DNA of 58,119 nt from Sulfuricurvum sp. (GTDB lineage Bacteria; Campylobacterota; Campylobacteria; Campylobacterales; Sulfurimonadaceae), in the NCBI RefSeq assembly GCF_028712165.1, contig NZ_JAQTQR010000005.1, positions 1-58,119 on the forward strand, in the 5' to 3' direction. Of the stretch, positions 42,958-51,840 are shown in pieces. Every line of letters starts with the position of its first letter. The first letter of the stretch is position 1. A program made the translations under genes and the position numbers. The notes under the pieces are model-generated. The model did no database searches. It was not told where the DNA came from and was given only the letters and a program-made list of their open reading frames with translations.

Positions 42958-43501
42958 TAAAATAAAATCATTTATCGCTAAGGAGTGGTTAGTAATTTTA
43001 TCGGTGGTAATAATAAGTACGCTGGGATTATTTGTTCTTGATAAAACTTCTAAGCCGATATTTAATTACTATACGGCAAGAGATAATGGATATTCAGATC
43101 AAGACATCCAAGAAGCCACTGGCGTAGATATTGCTCAAATTCGTAAAGATGGATATGAAGATAGCGATATAGCAAAAGCTTTTAATCAGCCATCAGAAAA
43201 ATCAATAACCAATACAAAAATATTGGCGCAATTTAATGGTACTATCAAAAAAAAAGTTACATCTTCAAAAAAATTAAATTCAAATAATGTTAAGGAAATC
43301 GATATTTCAGATATGGATGAGTTCTTCAAGGAAAGGGAAACAGTATATATAACTATTTTGAATACAAATAGGGATGAATTGCCAACTCCTATAAAAACAA
43401 TTATTTATTTATATCTCTCTACCTTATTTTTTAGAGTAACATTTTGGGCTATAAAGTGGGTTAGAAACGCAAGTAAAGACGATGAAATATCCAACAGATA
43501 A
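42941..43501 (+). CDS. Unknown two-helix membrane protein
   Basis: I do not recognise this gene. It has 186 residues: an N-terminal membrane helix (about 15-33, WLVILSVVIISTLGLFVL), a hydrophilic middle of about 110 residues and a second helix near residues 148-172 (IIYLYLSTLFFRVTFWAI). Just after the first helix, NGYSDQDIQEATGVDIAQI and DGYEDSDIAKAFNQP look like two copies of a short helical repeat (GYxDxDIxxA). AAGGG lies seven bases before the ATG. It is AT-rich with many AAA/AAT codons, unlike rdgB. It overlaps the next gene by 20 bases, so the two form a pair. Confidence 0.65.
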   Translation: MTLNANKIKSFIAKEWLVILSVVIISTLGLFVLDKTSKPIFNYYTARDNGYSDQDIQEATGVDIAQIRKDGYEDSDIAKAFNQPSEKSITNTKILAQFNGTIKKKVTSSKKLNSNNVKEIDISDMDEFFKERETVYITILNTNRDELPTPIKTIIYLYLSTLFFRVTFWAIKWVRNASKDDEISNR

Positions 43502-44021
43502 TCTCAATAATTTAGTTGATTTATTTAACTGTAATTCTAAAAGAGAATTAGAAAAACTCGCTAAAGATATAATTATTCATCAACAAGATTTTGTTGAAAT
43601 AATTTTAGCCGCACAACATAACGAATTAAGTCCATATAATTATGCAAATTATTTTGATAGACGCATTCCTGACCATTTAATGCCCACTGAAGAAGAACAC
43701 GAAGCAATTTCTAAGAATGGAGTGGGCAAGTATAAAACACGAAAAGCACAAAAATTCGCAAATAAAATATTTCAGCTTCCAATCCAACAAAGAATTACAG
43801 CAGCACATTTGTTTTATACATCTGATCAGAAGTATTGGAACCTATTTTACTTCGACGATAAAGATAGATCAAAATATGATAATCACTGGAAATATGGCCC
43901 CCATATTCATTTTGTGTCTGATCTGTGGCCAAATTTATCTTTGTCATCTGTATGGGAAAAAGTATGCAGTGGGAAATTTTCTTTTTCAAACAAGCTTCAC
44001 TTGAAATATGAAGATAAATAA
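43482..44021 (+). CDS. Unknown soluble protein paired with the upstream membrane protein
   Basis: I do not recognise this family. It has 179 residues, no signal peptide or membrane helix. The first half is helical (LVDLFNCNSKRELEKLAKDI). The second half has aromatic-rich segments DQKYWNLFYFDDKDRSKYD and HWKYGPHIHFVSDLWPN, where conserved-looking His and Trp residues might form a binding or catalytic site. It is translationally coupled to the membrane-protein gene and is AT-rich. Position in a repeat-bounded accessory module next to a toxin-antitoxin pair suggests a mobile cargo function, not a housekeeping one. Confidence 0.6.
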   Translation: MKYPTDNLNNLVDLFNCNSKRELEKLAKDIIIHQQDFVEIILAAQHNELSPYNYANYFDRRIPDHLMPTEEEHEAISKNGVGKYKTRKAQKFANKIFQLPIQQRITAAHLFYTSDQKYWNLFYFDDKDRSKYDNHWKYGPHIHFVSDLWPNLSLSSVWEKVCSGKFSFSNKLHLKYEDK

Positions 44022-44066
44022 TGGCCTAAAAAAGTGGAGGGGGCAAGTTACTTTATTATCTCGTTT

Positions 44067-44130
44067 CCCCGTTCGTGGTGAGCTTGTCGAACCATGAACG
44101 CCTACCCTTCGATAAGTATAGGGCGAACGG
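44067..44130. repeat. Complex palindromic intergenic repeat
   Basis: Outer arms CCGTTCG (44069-44075) and CGAACGG (44124-44130) enclose two smaller inverted repeats: GTTCGTGGT/ACCATGAAC with one mismatch (44071-44099), and CCCTTCG...AGGGCG-like arms (44104-44124). The second overlaps the outer arm. Sequences of this type are widespread dispersed repeats in proteobacteria. It directly adjoins the second dRS3-like element. Confidence 0.6.
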
Positions 44131-44135
44131 AGATA

Positions 44136-44166
44136 GCTGGATTCCCGATCAAGTCGGGAATGACGG
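44136..44166. repeat. dRS3-like palindromic repeat, copy 2
   Basis: ATTCCC-N9-GGGAAT spans 44141-44161, in a longer context GCTGGATTCCCG/CGGGAATGACGG. It is the reverse orientation of copy 1 and shares its outer bases (GTCATTCC and GGAATCCAGC). It separates the two unknown genes from the toxin-antitoxin pair. Confidence 0.7.
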
Positions 44167-44179
44167 TGAAAATATGCCA

Positions 44180-44208
44180 TTGACAAACAATCCACATTAG
44201 AATAAAAT
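44180..44208 (+). promoter_or_regulatory. Sigma-70 promoter of the toxin-antitoxin operon
   Basis: TTGACA (44180-44185) and TAAAAT (44203-44208) are separated by exactly 17 bases. Transcription should start near 44215, shortly before the toxin ATG at 44233. This is the only near-consensus -35/-10 pair noticed in the window. Confidence 0.65.
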
Positions 44209-44225
44209 ACATTGTATATATAAAA

Positions 44226-44267
44226 AGGCTGTATGATGATTAGAACGAAAGTAATACGATACAGCCT
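44226..44267 (+). promoter_or_regulatory. Inverted repeat over the toxin ribosome site and start codon
   Basis: AGGCTGTAT (44226-44234) is exactly complementary to ATACAGCCT (44259-44267). The left arm contains the AAAGG ribosome-site end and the first two bases of the toxin ATG (44233). In RNA it would hide the start; in DNA it could be an operator for the ribbon-helix-helix antitoxin. Confidence 0.5.
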
Positions 44268-44532
44268 AGAGAAAAATGAGTTGTTGAAAGAACAACGAAA
44301 TATCGGTTTTGAGGATGTTCTTTTAGCGATAGAGAATGGTGGACTGCTCGATGATATTGAACACCCCAAGAAAGAGAAATATCCGAACCAAAACATCTTT
44401 ATTATTTTGGTAGAGATAAAAGAGTACGTTTATTTGGTTCCTTATGTAGAGGATGATGAATCAATTTTTTTAAAAACGATCATCCCATCGCGTCAAATGA
44501 ACAAAAAATACAATATAGGAGCCCCAAAATGA
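44233..44532 (+). CDS. BrnT-like toxin of a type II toxin-antitoxin pair
   Basis: A 99-residue protein. IRYSLEKNELLKEQRNIGFE (about 8-27) matches the K-N-x-W/L-L-K-x-x-R-G-I/V-F-E start of BrnT-family proteins. LLDDIEHPKKEKYPNQNIF and VYLVPYVEDDESIFLKTII then PSRQMNKKY are the family's middle and end. BrnT toxins are RelE-like ribonucleases that stop translation. Encoding toxin before antitoxin is the BrnTA order. A second ATG follows directly. The ribosome site is within an inverted repeat. The stop overlaps the antitoxin ATG. Confidence 0.8.
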   Translation: MMIRTKVIRYSLEKNELLKEQRNIGFEDVLLAIENGGLLDDIEHPKKEKYPNQNIFIILVEIKEYVYLVPYVEDDESIFLKTIIPSRQMNKKYNIGAPK

Positions 44533-44795
44533 TTCCTTTGGACGAATACGAAAATGAACTTTTAGAGAGTGTCGAAAAAGGTGAATGGGTGAGCAAAGGG
44601 AACGTAGATGAGCGATTAAAATCGTTGCAATTTTACATCAAGAATCAAAACAAAAAAGCGATTTCTATTCGAGTCAATGAGAATGATATTTATGAACTCA
44701 AAAAGAAAGCGTTAGAAAACTCAATCCCTTATCAAAATATCATTCAGATGTTAATACATCAATTTGCGACCAATAAAATCAAATTGAGTGTCTAA
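44529..44795 (+). CDS. BrnA/CopG-like antitoxin
   Basis: An 88-residue protein with an acidic N-terminal part (LDEYENELLESVEKGEWVS) that likely binds the toxin. A ribbon-helix-helix C-terminus follows (KKAISIRVNENDIYELKKK, then ALENSIPYQNIIQMLIHQF), typical of CopG/BrnA DNA-binding antitoxins. It should neutralise the toxin and repress the shared promoter. AGGAG lies upstream and its ATG overlaps the toxin stop (ATGA). Confidence 0.8.
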   Translation: MIPLDEYENELLESVEKGEWVSKGNVDERLKSLQFYIKNQNKKAISIRVNENDIYELKKKALENSIPYQNIIQMLIHQFATNKIKLSV

Positions 44796-44800
44796 AAAGG

Positions 44801-44829
44801 TTGGATTCCCAATAAAGTGGGAATGACGA
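44801..44829. repeat. dRS3-like palindromic repeat, copy 3
   Basis: ATTCCC-N8-GGGAAT spans 44805-44824 in the context TTGGATTCCC/GGGAATGACGA, the same orientation as copy 2. It lies between the antitoxin stop and the convergent uppP stop and marks the right border of the accessory module. It may also act as a terminator hairpin. Confidence 0.7.
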
Positions 44830-44836
44830 GTAGTAA

Positions 44837-45616
44837 TTATGCCGGAAGTTCCGTAACCATATAAAAGAATATAATCCCTACGATGATTCGGTAAATCGCG
44901 AATGGGACAAAGGTGTGGCGGCTGACAAAACCGACGAATGCTTTGACGGTTGCGAACGCAAAGATAAATGCGGTGACAAAGGCGATGATCAGCATTGACC
45001 AGTCGTCTACGACGAGTTCGCTGCGATGTTTAAACAGATCGTATGCGGTCGCAATAAACATCGTCGGGATCGCCAATAAAAATGAGAACTCCGCGGCACT
45101 TTTACGATTGAGTCCTGAAAATAGACCCCCGATAATCGTTGCACCCGATCGGCTGGTTCCGGGAACCATCGAAAGACTTTGGAAAATACCGATAACAAAA
45201 GCTTCTTTCATCGTCAGTTCGCTCAAATCTTTCCCGTCTTCGATCGCTTTGTCACGGCGCAGATATTCGACGAGTAAAAAGATTATCCCTCCGGCTATAA
45301 GCATGATACTGACTGTTTCAACCCCAAAAAGTGCTTTGATGTGCTTATACAATAAAAAGCCCAGTGCTCCGGTCGGAAGAAAAGCAACCGCAATTTTAAA
45401 CCAAAGGGTTTTGTCCTGTAGAAGTCTTTGGGCATACAAAAAGAGTACGGCTAATATACTTCCCAGTTGAATAGAAACTTCAAACGCCTTATGTGCGGCA
45501 GTCTGTTGAAGCCCTAAAAGCTGTGAAGCCAATATGAGATGACCCGTCGAGGAGATAGGTAAAAACTCGGTTACTCCTTCTAGAGCACCTAATATCAATG
45601 AATCAAATATAGTCAT
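44837..45616 (-). CDS. uppP: Undecaprenyl-diphosphatase (BacA family)
   Basis: Membrane phosphatase of 259 residues with about eight helices that recycles undecaprenyl diphosphate to the monophosphate used for peptidoglycan, lipopolysaccharide and the Pgl glycan. EGVTEFLPISSTGHL (about 13-27) and PGTSRSGATI (about 155-164) are the two active-site motifs of the BacA/UppP family. The ATG at 45616 is chosen because AGAG lies before it; a TTG at 45622 is also in frame. Monocistronic and divergent from the aminotransferase gene. Confidence 0.94.
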   Translation of the reverse strand: MTIFDSLILGALEGVTEFLPISSTGHLILASQLLGLQQTAAHKAFEVSIQLGSILAVLFLYAQRLLQDKTLWFKIAVAFLPTGALGFLLYKHIKALFGVETVSIMLIAGGIIFLLVEYLRRDKAIEDGKDLSELTMKEAFVIGIFQSLSMVPGTSRSGATIIGGLFSGLNRKSAAEFSFLLAIPTMFIATAYDLFKHRSELVVDDWSMLIIAFVTAFIFAFATVKAFVGFVSRHTFVPFAIYRIIVGIIFFYMVTELPA

Positions 45617-45730
45617 ATACAACTCTTTTTTTGGCGCAATTGTAGCACACGAAAGTAACTTAAACCTCCCCTAACCTCACATAGGATAAAATTCGCGGAT
45701 TTGTGACACTTTCCATCAAGGAATTTTTTA

Positions 45731-46834
45731 ATGCTACTTTTTACTCCCGGACCTACCCCTGTACCTGAGTCGGTACGTATTGCCATGGCTGGTGAAACGC
45801 TACACCACCGAACTCCCGAATTTGAGGCAATTTTTGAGCGAACCCGCACATTGCTATTTGAACTTTTGGGGATGGATGAAGTATTAATGCTCGCTTCATC
45901 GGGTACCGGTGCAATGGAAGGTGCCGTGATTAATCTAGCCCACTCCAAACTTCTTTCGATCAATTCGGGAAAATTCGGAGAGCGTTTTGGCAAGATTGCC
46001 GTGGCTCACGGGATTGCAAATGTTGAGATTAAACATGAATGGGATACTCCTGCTACAGTTGAGGAAGTTCAAGCGGCACTTAATGCGAACCCTGATATTG
46101 ATGCACTTGCGATTCAAATCTGTGAATCAGCAGGTGGACTTCGTCACAATGTAGAAGCGATTGCAGCGGCAGTAAAAGCGTATAACCCTGCCATTATGGT
46201 TATTGCTGACGGTATCACAGCTGTCGGTGTCGAAAAAATCGATGTAACGAATATCGACTGTCTGATCTCAGGAAGCCAAAAAGCATTAATGCTTCCTCCT
46301 GGACTCGCGATCATGGGTCTATCGAATGCTGCGATTGAGAAAATCGGAAGCGGTAAAGGGTATTATTTTAACCTTGCAACCGAGATCAAAAATCAGCGTA
46401 AAAATACGACGGCATGGACTGCAGCAACGACAATTACCATTGGTTTGGAATCGGTTTTAAACCGTATTAAAGCCGAGGGTGGACTTGATAAGCTCTACGC
46501 CGATACGGCGCGCCGTGCGCAAGCGACTCGCGAAGCGATGAAGGCAATCGGCCTCTCTATTTATCCGACAACTCCTGCCGATTCGATGACGACGGTAGGA
46601 GACGCCGAAGCGAAAAAAATCCGCTCAACTCTTAAAGAATTCGATGTGAATGTGGCCGGCGGACAAGACCATATCAAAGATTCGATTTTCCGTATCAACC
46701 ATATGGGCCTTATTGCTCCGTATGAAGCATGTTGGGCAGCCAACAGTGTAGAATTGGCATTGGCAAAAATGGGTCGACGCTCTTTCGACGGAACCGCGAA
46801 CCGCGTGTTTAATACCGTCTATTTCGGACTCTGA
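45731..46834 (+). CDS. Class V aminotransferase (alanine/serine--glyoxylate aminotransferase family)
   Basis: PLP enzyme of 367 residues. LLFTPGPTPVPESVRIAMAG (about 2-21) is the family's N-terminus, SSGTGAMEGAVINL follows, VIADGITAVGVEKID holds the cofactor Asp and SGSQKALMLPPGL holds the PLP lysine (about 185). Relatives act on alanine, serine or phosphonate substrates with glyoxylate or pyruvate; the real substrate is not clear. AAGGAA precedes the ATG. It opens a run of plus-strand genes and is followed four bases later by hisZ. Confidence 0.85.
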   Translation: MLLFTPGPTPVPESVRIAMAGETLHHRTPEFEAIFERTRTLLFELLGMDEVLMLASSGTGAMEGAVINLAHSKLLSINSGKFGERFGKIAVAHGIANVEIKHEWDTPATVEEVQAALNANPDIDALAIQICESAGGLRHNVEAIAAAVKAYNPAIMVIADGITAVGVEKIDVTNIDCLISGSQKALMLPPGLAIMGLSNAAIEKIGSGKGYYFNLATEIKNQRKNTTAWTAATTITIGLESVLNRIKAEGGLDKLYADTARRAQATREAMKAIGLSIYPTTPADSMTTVGDAEAKKIRSTLKEFDVNVAGGQDHIKDSIFRINHMGLIAPYEACWAANSVELALAKMGRRSFDGTANRVFNTVYFGL

Positions 46835-46838
46835 TATT

Positions 46839-48949
<2,111 letters not shown>

Positions 48950-48968
48950 TCATTCATGAGGAGCCGTT

Positions 48969-49391
48969 ATGGGAAAATCGCGTTACGAGCCTTTGGTTAA
49001 ACTCAAAAAAAAGAGTTTAGACAATGCCGAACGCGCCCTTATCGGTGCCAATAATGCCCTTTCCTCCGCTTCTGACAAACTAAATCGTGCCTATGAATAC
49101 CTTTCACATATGACACTTCCGACACACGGTTCGGTAAGTGAATTTTCCCAAGCAACGGCTATGATACATGCGCAACATTTAAGCATCGAACAGTGCCAGC
49201 AAGCGTTTCAAGCTGCACAGATGAAACAGCAGCAGATGAGGGACCATTTTAAAGCGGCGATGATTGAGTATGAGAAGTTCAAATATTTGGAAGTCCAAGA
49301 GATGAATGCTCAGATTAAAATGCTCAAGGATCAAGAAGCAAAAATGCTCGACGAAATAGGGACTATGATCTATAAAAGAGAGGTTTTATGA
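48969..49391 (+). CDS. FliJ-like flagellar export coiled-coil protein
   Basis: A 140-residue soluble protein predicted to be almost entirely coiled coil. It begins YEPLVKLKKKSLDNAERAL, as FliJ proteins do, and ends KMLDEIGTMIYKREVL. FliJ links the export ATPase FliI to the export gate. Sequence conservation in this family is low, so the call rests on length, coiled-coil form and position after purA and before motE. AGGAG lies upstream. The stop overlaps the motE start (ATGA). Confidence 0.7.
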   Translation: MGKSRYEPLVKLKKKSLDNAERALIGANNALSSASDKLNRAYEYLSHMTLPTHGSVSEFSQATAMIHAQHLSIEQCQQAFQAAQMKQQQMRDHFKAAMIEYEKFKYLEVQEMNAQIKMLKDQEAKMLDEIGTMIYKREVL

Positions 49392-49912
49392 AATTTATTT
49401 TGCTATTGATATTAGGTCTAGTTTGGCTTCAGGGGGCGGAGAATACGAAATCGTATGAATGTACCAAAATTTTTGAAGATCGCAAGAATGAACTTTTGGT
49501 GCAGTTGGAGCGTTTGGATGAACAGCGCCAATCGCTAGACACGCTCAAAAAGGCGACAGAAGAGCTTTTACGCAAAAAAGAGGCATTAGTTCAGGGGAAA
49601 GATACAAAAGTTGATCAAAAGTTGAGTGAAATCAAATCAAGAGAAGCATCCATTAAAAAGATGCTGGATGAAAATAAAAAAGTATTAGACGAGATGAAAC
49701 AGCTCAAAGCAAATAAAGTTTCTCAGGCATATGCAAAAATGAAACCTGCCGCGGCGGCATTGATACTCTCTGAAATGTCAGCTGATGATGCGGCAGCGAT
49801 ATTGACAACACTAAACAGCAAAGGTGTCGGACAGATATTGGCAAAAATGGATCCGAAAAAAGGGTCCGATATTACCAGTAAATTGCGAAAAGTACCTGAA
49901 CCTGTAAAATAG
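49388..49912 (+). CDS. motE: MotE-like flagellar stator chaperone (MgtE-N-like domain)
   Basis: A 174-residue secreted or membrane-tethered protein: a hydrophobic N-terminus (about 1-17), a long coiled coil (about 25-115) and a C-terminal MgtE_N-like helical domain (KMKPAAAALILSEMSADDAA, then ILTTLNSKGVGQILAKMDP). MotE stabilises the periplasmic domain of the stator protein MotC/MotB in Campylobacterota and others. Position directly after the fliJ-like gene supports a flagellar role. Confidence 0.78.
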   Translation: MKFILLLILGLVWLQGAENTKSYECTKIFEDRKNELLVQLERLDEQRQSLDTLKKATEELLRKKEALVQGKDTKVDQKLSEIKSREASIKKMLDENKKVLDEMKQLKANKVSQAYAKMKPAAAALILSEMSADDAAAILTTLNSKGVGQILAKMDPKKGSDITSKLRKVPEPVK

Positions 49913-49986
49913 AAATCTAGATTGCTCTAAGCGATTTGAGAGGTGTTTTAGAGTAAAATGCAAAAAATTTCACTCCAGGGCTGGCA

Positions 49987-50538
49987 ATGAAGGTTTCACT
50001 GACACACGTACCCCACATCGCGACACGAATCGCCGTCGATCTTAGCCGCAGCGGTTTGGTTACCATGACCAAAGGGCTTGAAAGCACTGCTAAAGAGGCC
50101 GAAAAAGTGTTGGCTGCAAACATTAAAAAAGAGATCGCTTTGGAAGAAAAAGTTAAAGAGATCGTCAACGCCAACGAAGAGCAGATCGATTTTTATCTCG
50201 CCGATGAGCGACAACTCTTTTTTATGATCAAAAAGAAATTGGCACCGGAATTCGGAGTCGTTCTTTCCTATGAAGACCGTTATTCAGACATCGCACATCA
50301 GATTCTCAATGAATTGTACGAAGAAGATTTGATTAATTACGATGTCAGCGAAAATCGTATCAAAAATATCATTTATGATGCGATAACAGGATCTATCGCC
50401 GATTCAAGCGAGATTGAATCCGCAGTGTATCAAAAGCTTAAAAGCTATAAACGTGATCTTATTCCGGGAACCGATGAATATGAAATCGTGTATGAAAAAC
50501 TCTATAAAGATGAATTGGTTAGACGGGGGATGGCATAA
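49987..50538 (+). CDS. DUF507 family protein
   Basis: A 183-residue soluble helical protein of the DUF507 family, function not established. Recognisable parts are KVSLTHVPHIATRIAVDLSR near the start, NEEQIDFYLADERQLFFMIK in the middle and IAHQILNELYEEDLINYD, which repeats a similar pattern in the C-terminal half. It has no membrane segment. Its stop codon overlaps the carA start (TAATG), so it is co-translated with carA, an order also seen in Campylobacter. Confidence 0.8.
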   Translation: MKVSLTHVPHIATRIAVDLSRSGLVTMTKGLESTAKEAEKVLAANIKKEIALEEKVKEIVNANEEQIDFYLADERQLFFMIKKKLAPEFGVVLSYEDRYSDIAHQILNELYEEDLINYDVSENRIKNIIYDAITGSIADSSEIESAVYQKLKSYKRDLIPGTDEYEIVYEKLYKDELVRRGMA

Positions 50539-51665
50539 TGCGTGATGTTTGGATTTATCTCGAAAATGGGACGTATCTAAGTGCCAAAAGTTTCGGAGCA
50601 GACACAACTGCTGTAGGCGAAATCGTTTTTAATACCTCTATGAGCGGATATCAAGAGATTATTACCGACCCTTCATATGCAGGGCAATTTGTAACATTTA
50701 CGATGCCTGAGATCGGTAATGTCGGGGTGAATGATGAAGACATGGAGAGTTCTAAAGCCCATTGTAAAGGGGTAATCGTTCGCCAATATCAAAGTCATTA
50801 TTCAAATTTTCGCGGAAAAGAAGCATTACACACTTTTTTAGAAAAACACGGAATCATTGGAATTTGTGACATCGATACCCGCTATATCACCAAAATGCTG
50901 CGAACCGAGGGGGCAATGATGATGATTGCTTCGACAAAAGTAAGTGACAAAGAGGAACTCAAAAAACTTCTTGAGAATTCACCTCGTATTGAAGAGATTA
51001 ACTATATCGAAGAAGTGAGTACGAAAACGTCATACGTTCATAAGAACGGTATTTATGATCCGTTTAACTTCCGTTATAACGACGCTCCGGCACCTAAGGC
51101 TAAGATTGCGGCAATCGATTTCGGTGTCAAACGCAATATCCTTAATGAATTGACTGAAGCTGGATTGGAAGTCGAAGTTTTGCCGAACTCATTTAGTGCA
51201 GATGAGCTTATCGGACGTTATGATGCCAAAGAGATTGACGGTGTTTTTCTCTCAAACGGTCCAGGAGATCCATTGGTTCTAAAACGTGAACAAGATGAGA
51301 TAAAAAAACTCATCGAGCGTAAAATACCGCTATTCGGGATCTGTTTGGGACACCAGCTTTTGAGTATAGCACACGGTTACGACACGCATAAACTTAAATT
51401 CGGTCATCACGGCGGAAATCATCCGGTGAAAAATATTAAGACTGGAATGGTAGAAATTACTGCACAAAATCATAATTATAATGTTCCTGAATCAGTACGT
51501 GAGATTGCTGAAGTAACGCATGTAAATCTTTTCGACAACACGATCGAAGGGCTTCGCTATAACAGCGGACATGTTTTCTCGGTTCAGCATCACCCTGAAT
51601 CCAGCCCGGGTCCTAAAGAGAGCCGATACATCTTCAGCGAATTCCTTCAACTTCTTCAACGCTAA
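50538..51665 (+). CDS. carA: Carbamoyl-phosphate synthase small (glutaminase) subunit
   Basis: Releases ammonia from glutamine for carbamoyl phosphate synthesis (arginine and pyrimidines). It has 375 residues: the CarA-specific N-domain with GEIVFNTSMSGYQEIITDPS (about 28-47), then a class I glutaminase with SNGPGDP (about 238), the nucleophile in FGICLGHQLLS, and HPESSPGP near the end for the His-Glu pair. carB is not adjacent in the window. Starts in the stop of the DUF507 gene. Confidence 0.95.
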   Translation: MRDVWIYLENGTYLSAKSFGADTTAVGEIVFNTSMSGYQEIITDPSYAGQFVTFTMPEIGNVGVNDEDMESSKAHCKGVIVRQYQSHYSNFRGKEALHTFLEKHGIIGICDIDTRYITKMLRTEGAMMMIASTKVSDKEELKKLLENSPRIEEINYIEEVSTKTSYVHKNGIYDPFNFRYNDAPAPKAKIAAIDFGVKRNILNELTEAGLEVEVLPNSFSADELIGRYDAKEIDGVFLSNGPGDPLVLKREQDEIKKLIERKIPLFGICLGHQLLSIAHGYDTHKLKFGHHGGNHPVKNIKTGMVEITAQNHNYNVPESVREIAEVTHVNLFDNTIEGLRYNSGHVFSVQHHPESSPGPKESRYIFSEFLQLLQR

Positions 51666-51672
51666 ATTAACT

Positions 51673-51716
51673 CTTTGGGAATCCCAAAGGGTGATTTGAC
51701 GAAAAATTTACCCTTT
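51673..51716 (+). terminator. Overlapping alternative hairpins after carA
   Basis: CTTTGGGA (51673-51680) pairs with TCCCAAAG (51682-51689). Alternatively AAAGGGT (51686-51692), which includes part of that right arm, pairs with ACCCTTT (51710-51716), followed by a T-run at 51725-51730. The two are mutually exclusive. The second looks more like a terminator for carA. Confidence 0.5.
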
Positions 51717-51840
51717 AGTGTTACTTTTTTACCCCTATTTCTGTAAATAAACTTAAATATATCGTTAAGTTTTCATATAGCGAAAAACATTTAATAATTT
51801 AAGATTGATTAAAAGCTCGTATTGCTATCATTAGAGTGTC

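Noticed and set aside
44233-44795. RelBE or HicAB toxin-antitoxin assignment
   Set aside because: The toxin has the BrnT pattern, and the antitoxin has a ribbon-helix-helix C-terminus without the HicB fold, so BrnTA-like is the better call.
42746-44829. CRISPR array from the three dRS3-like elements
   Set aside because: Copies lie hundreds of bases apart with genes between them, differ in orientation, and no cas gene is present.
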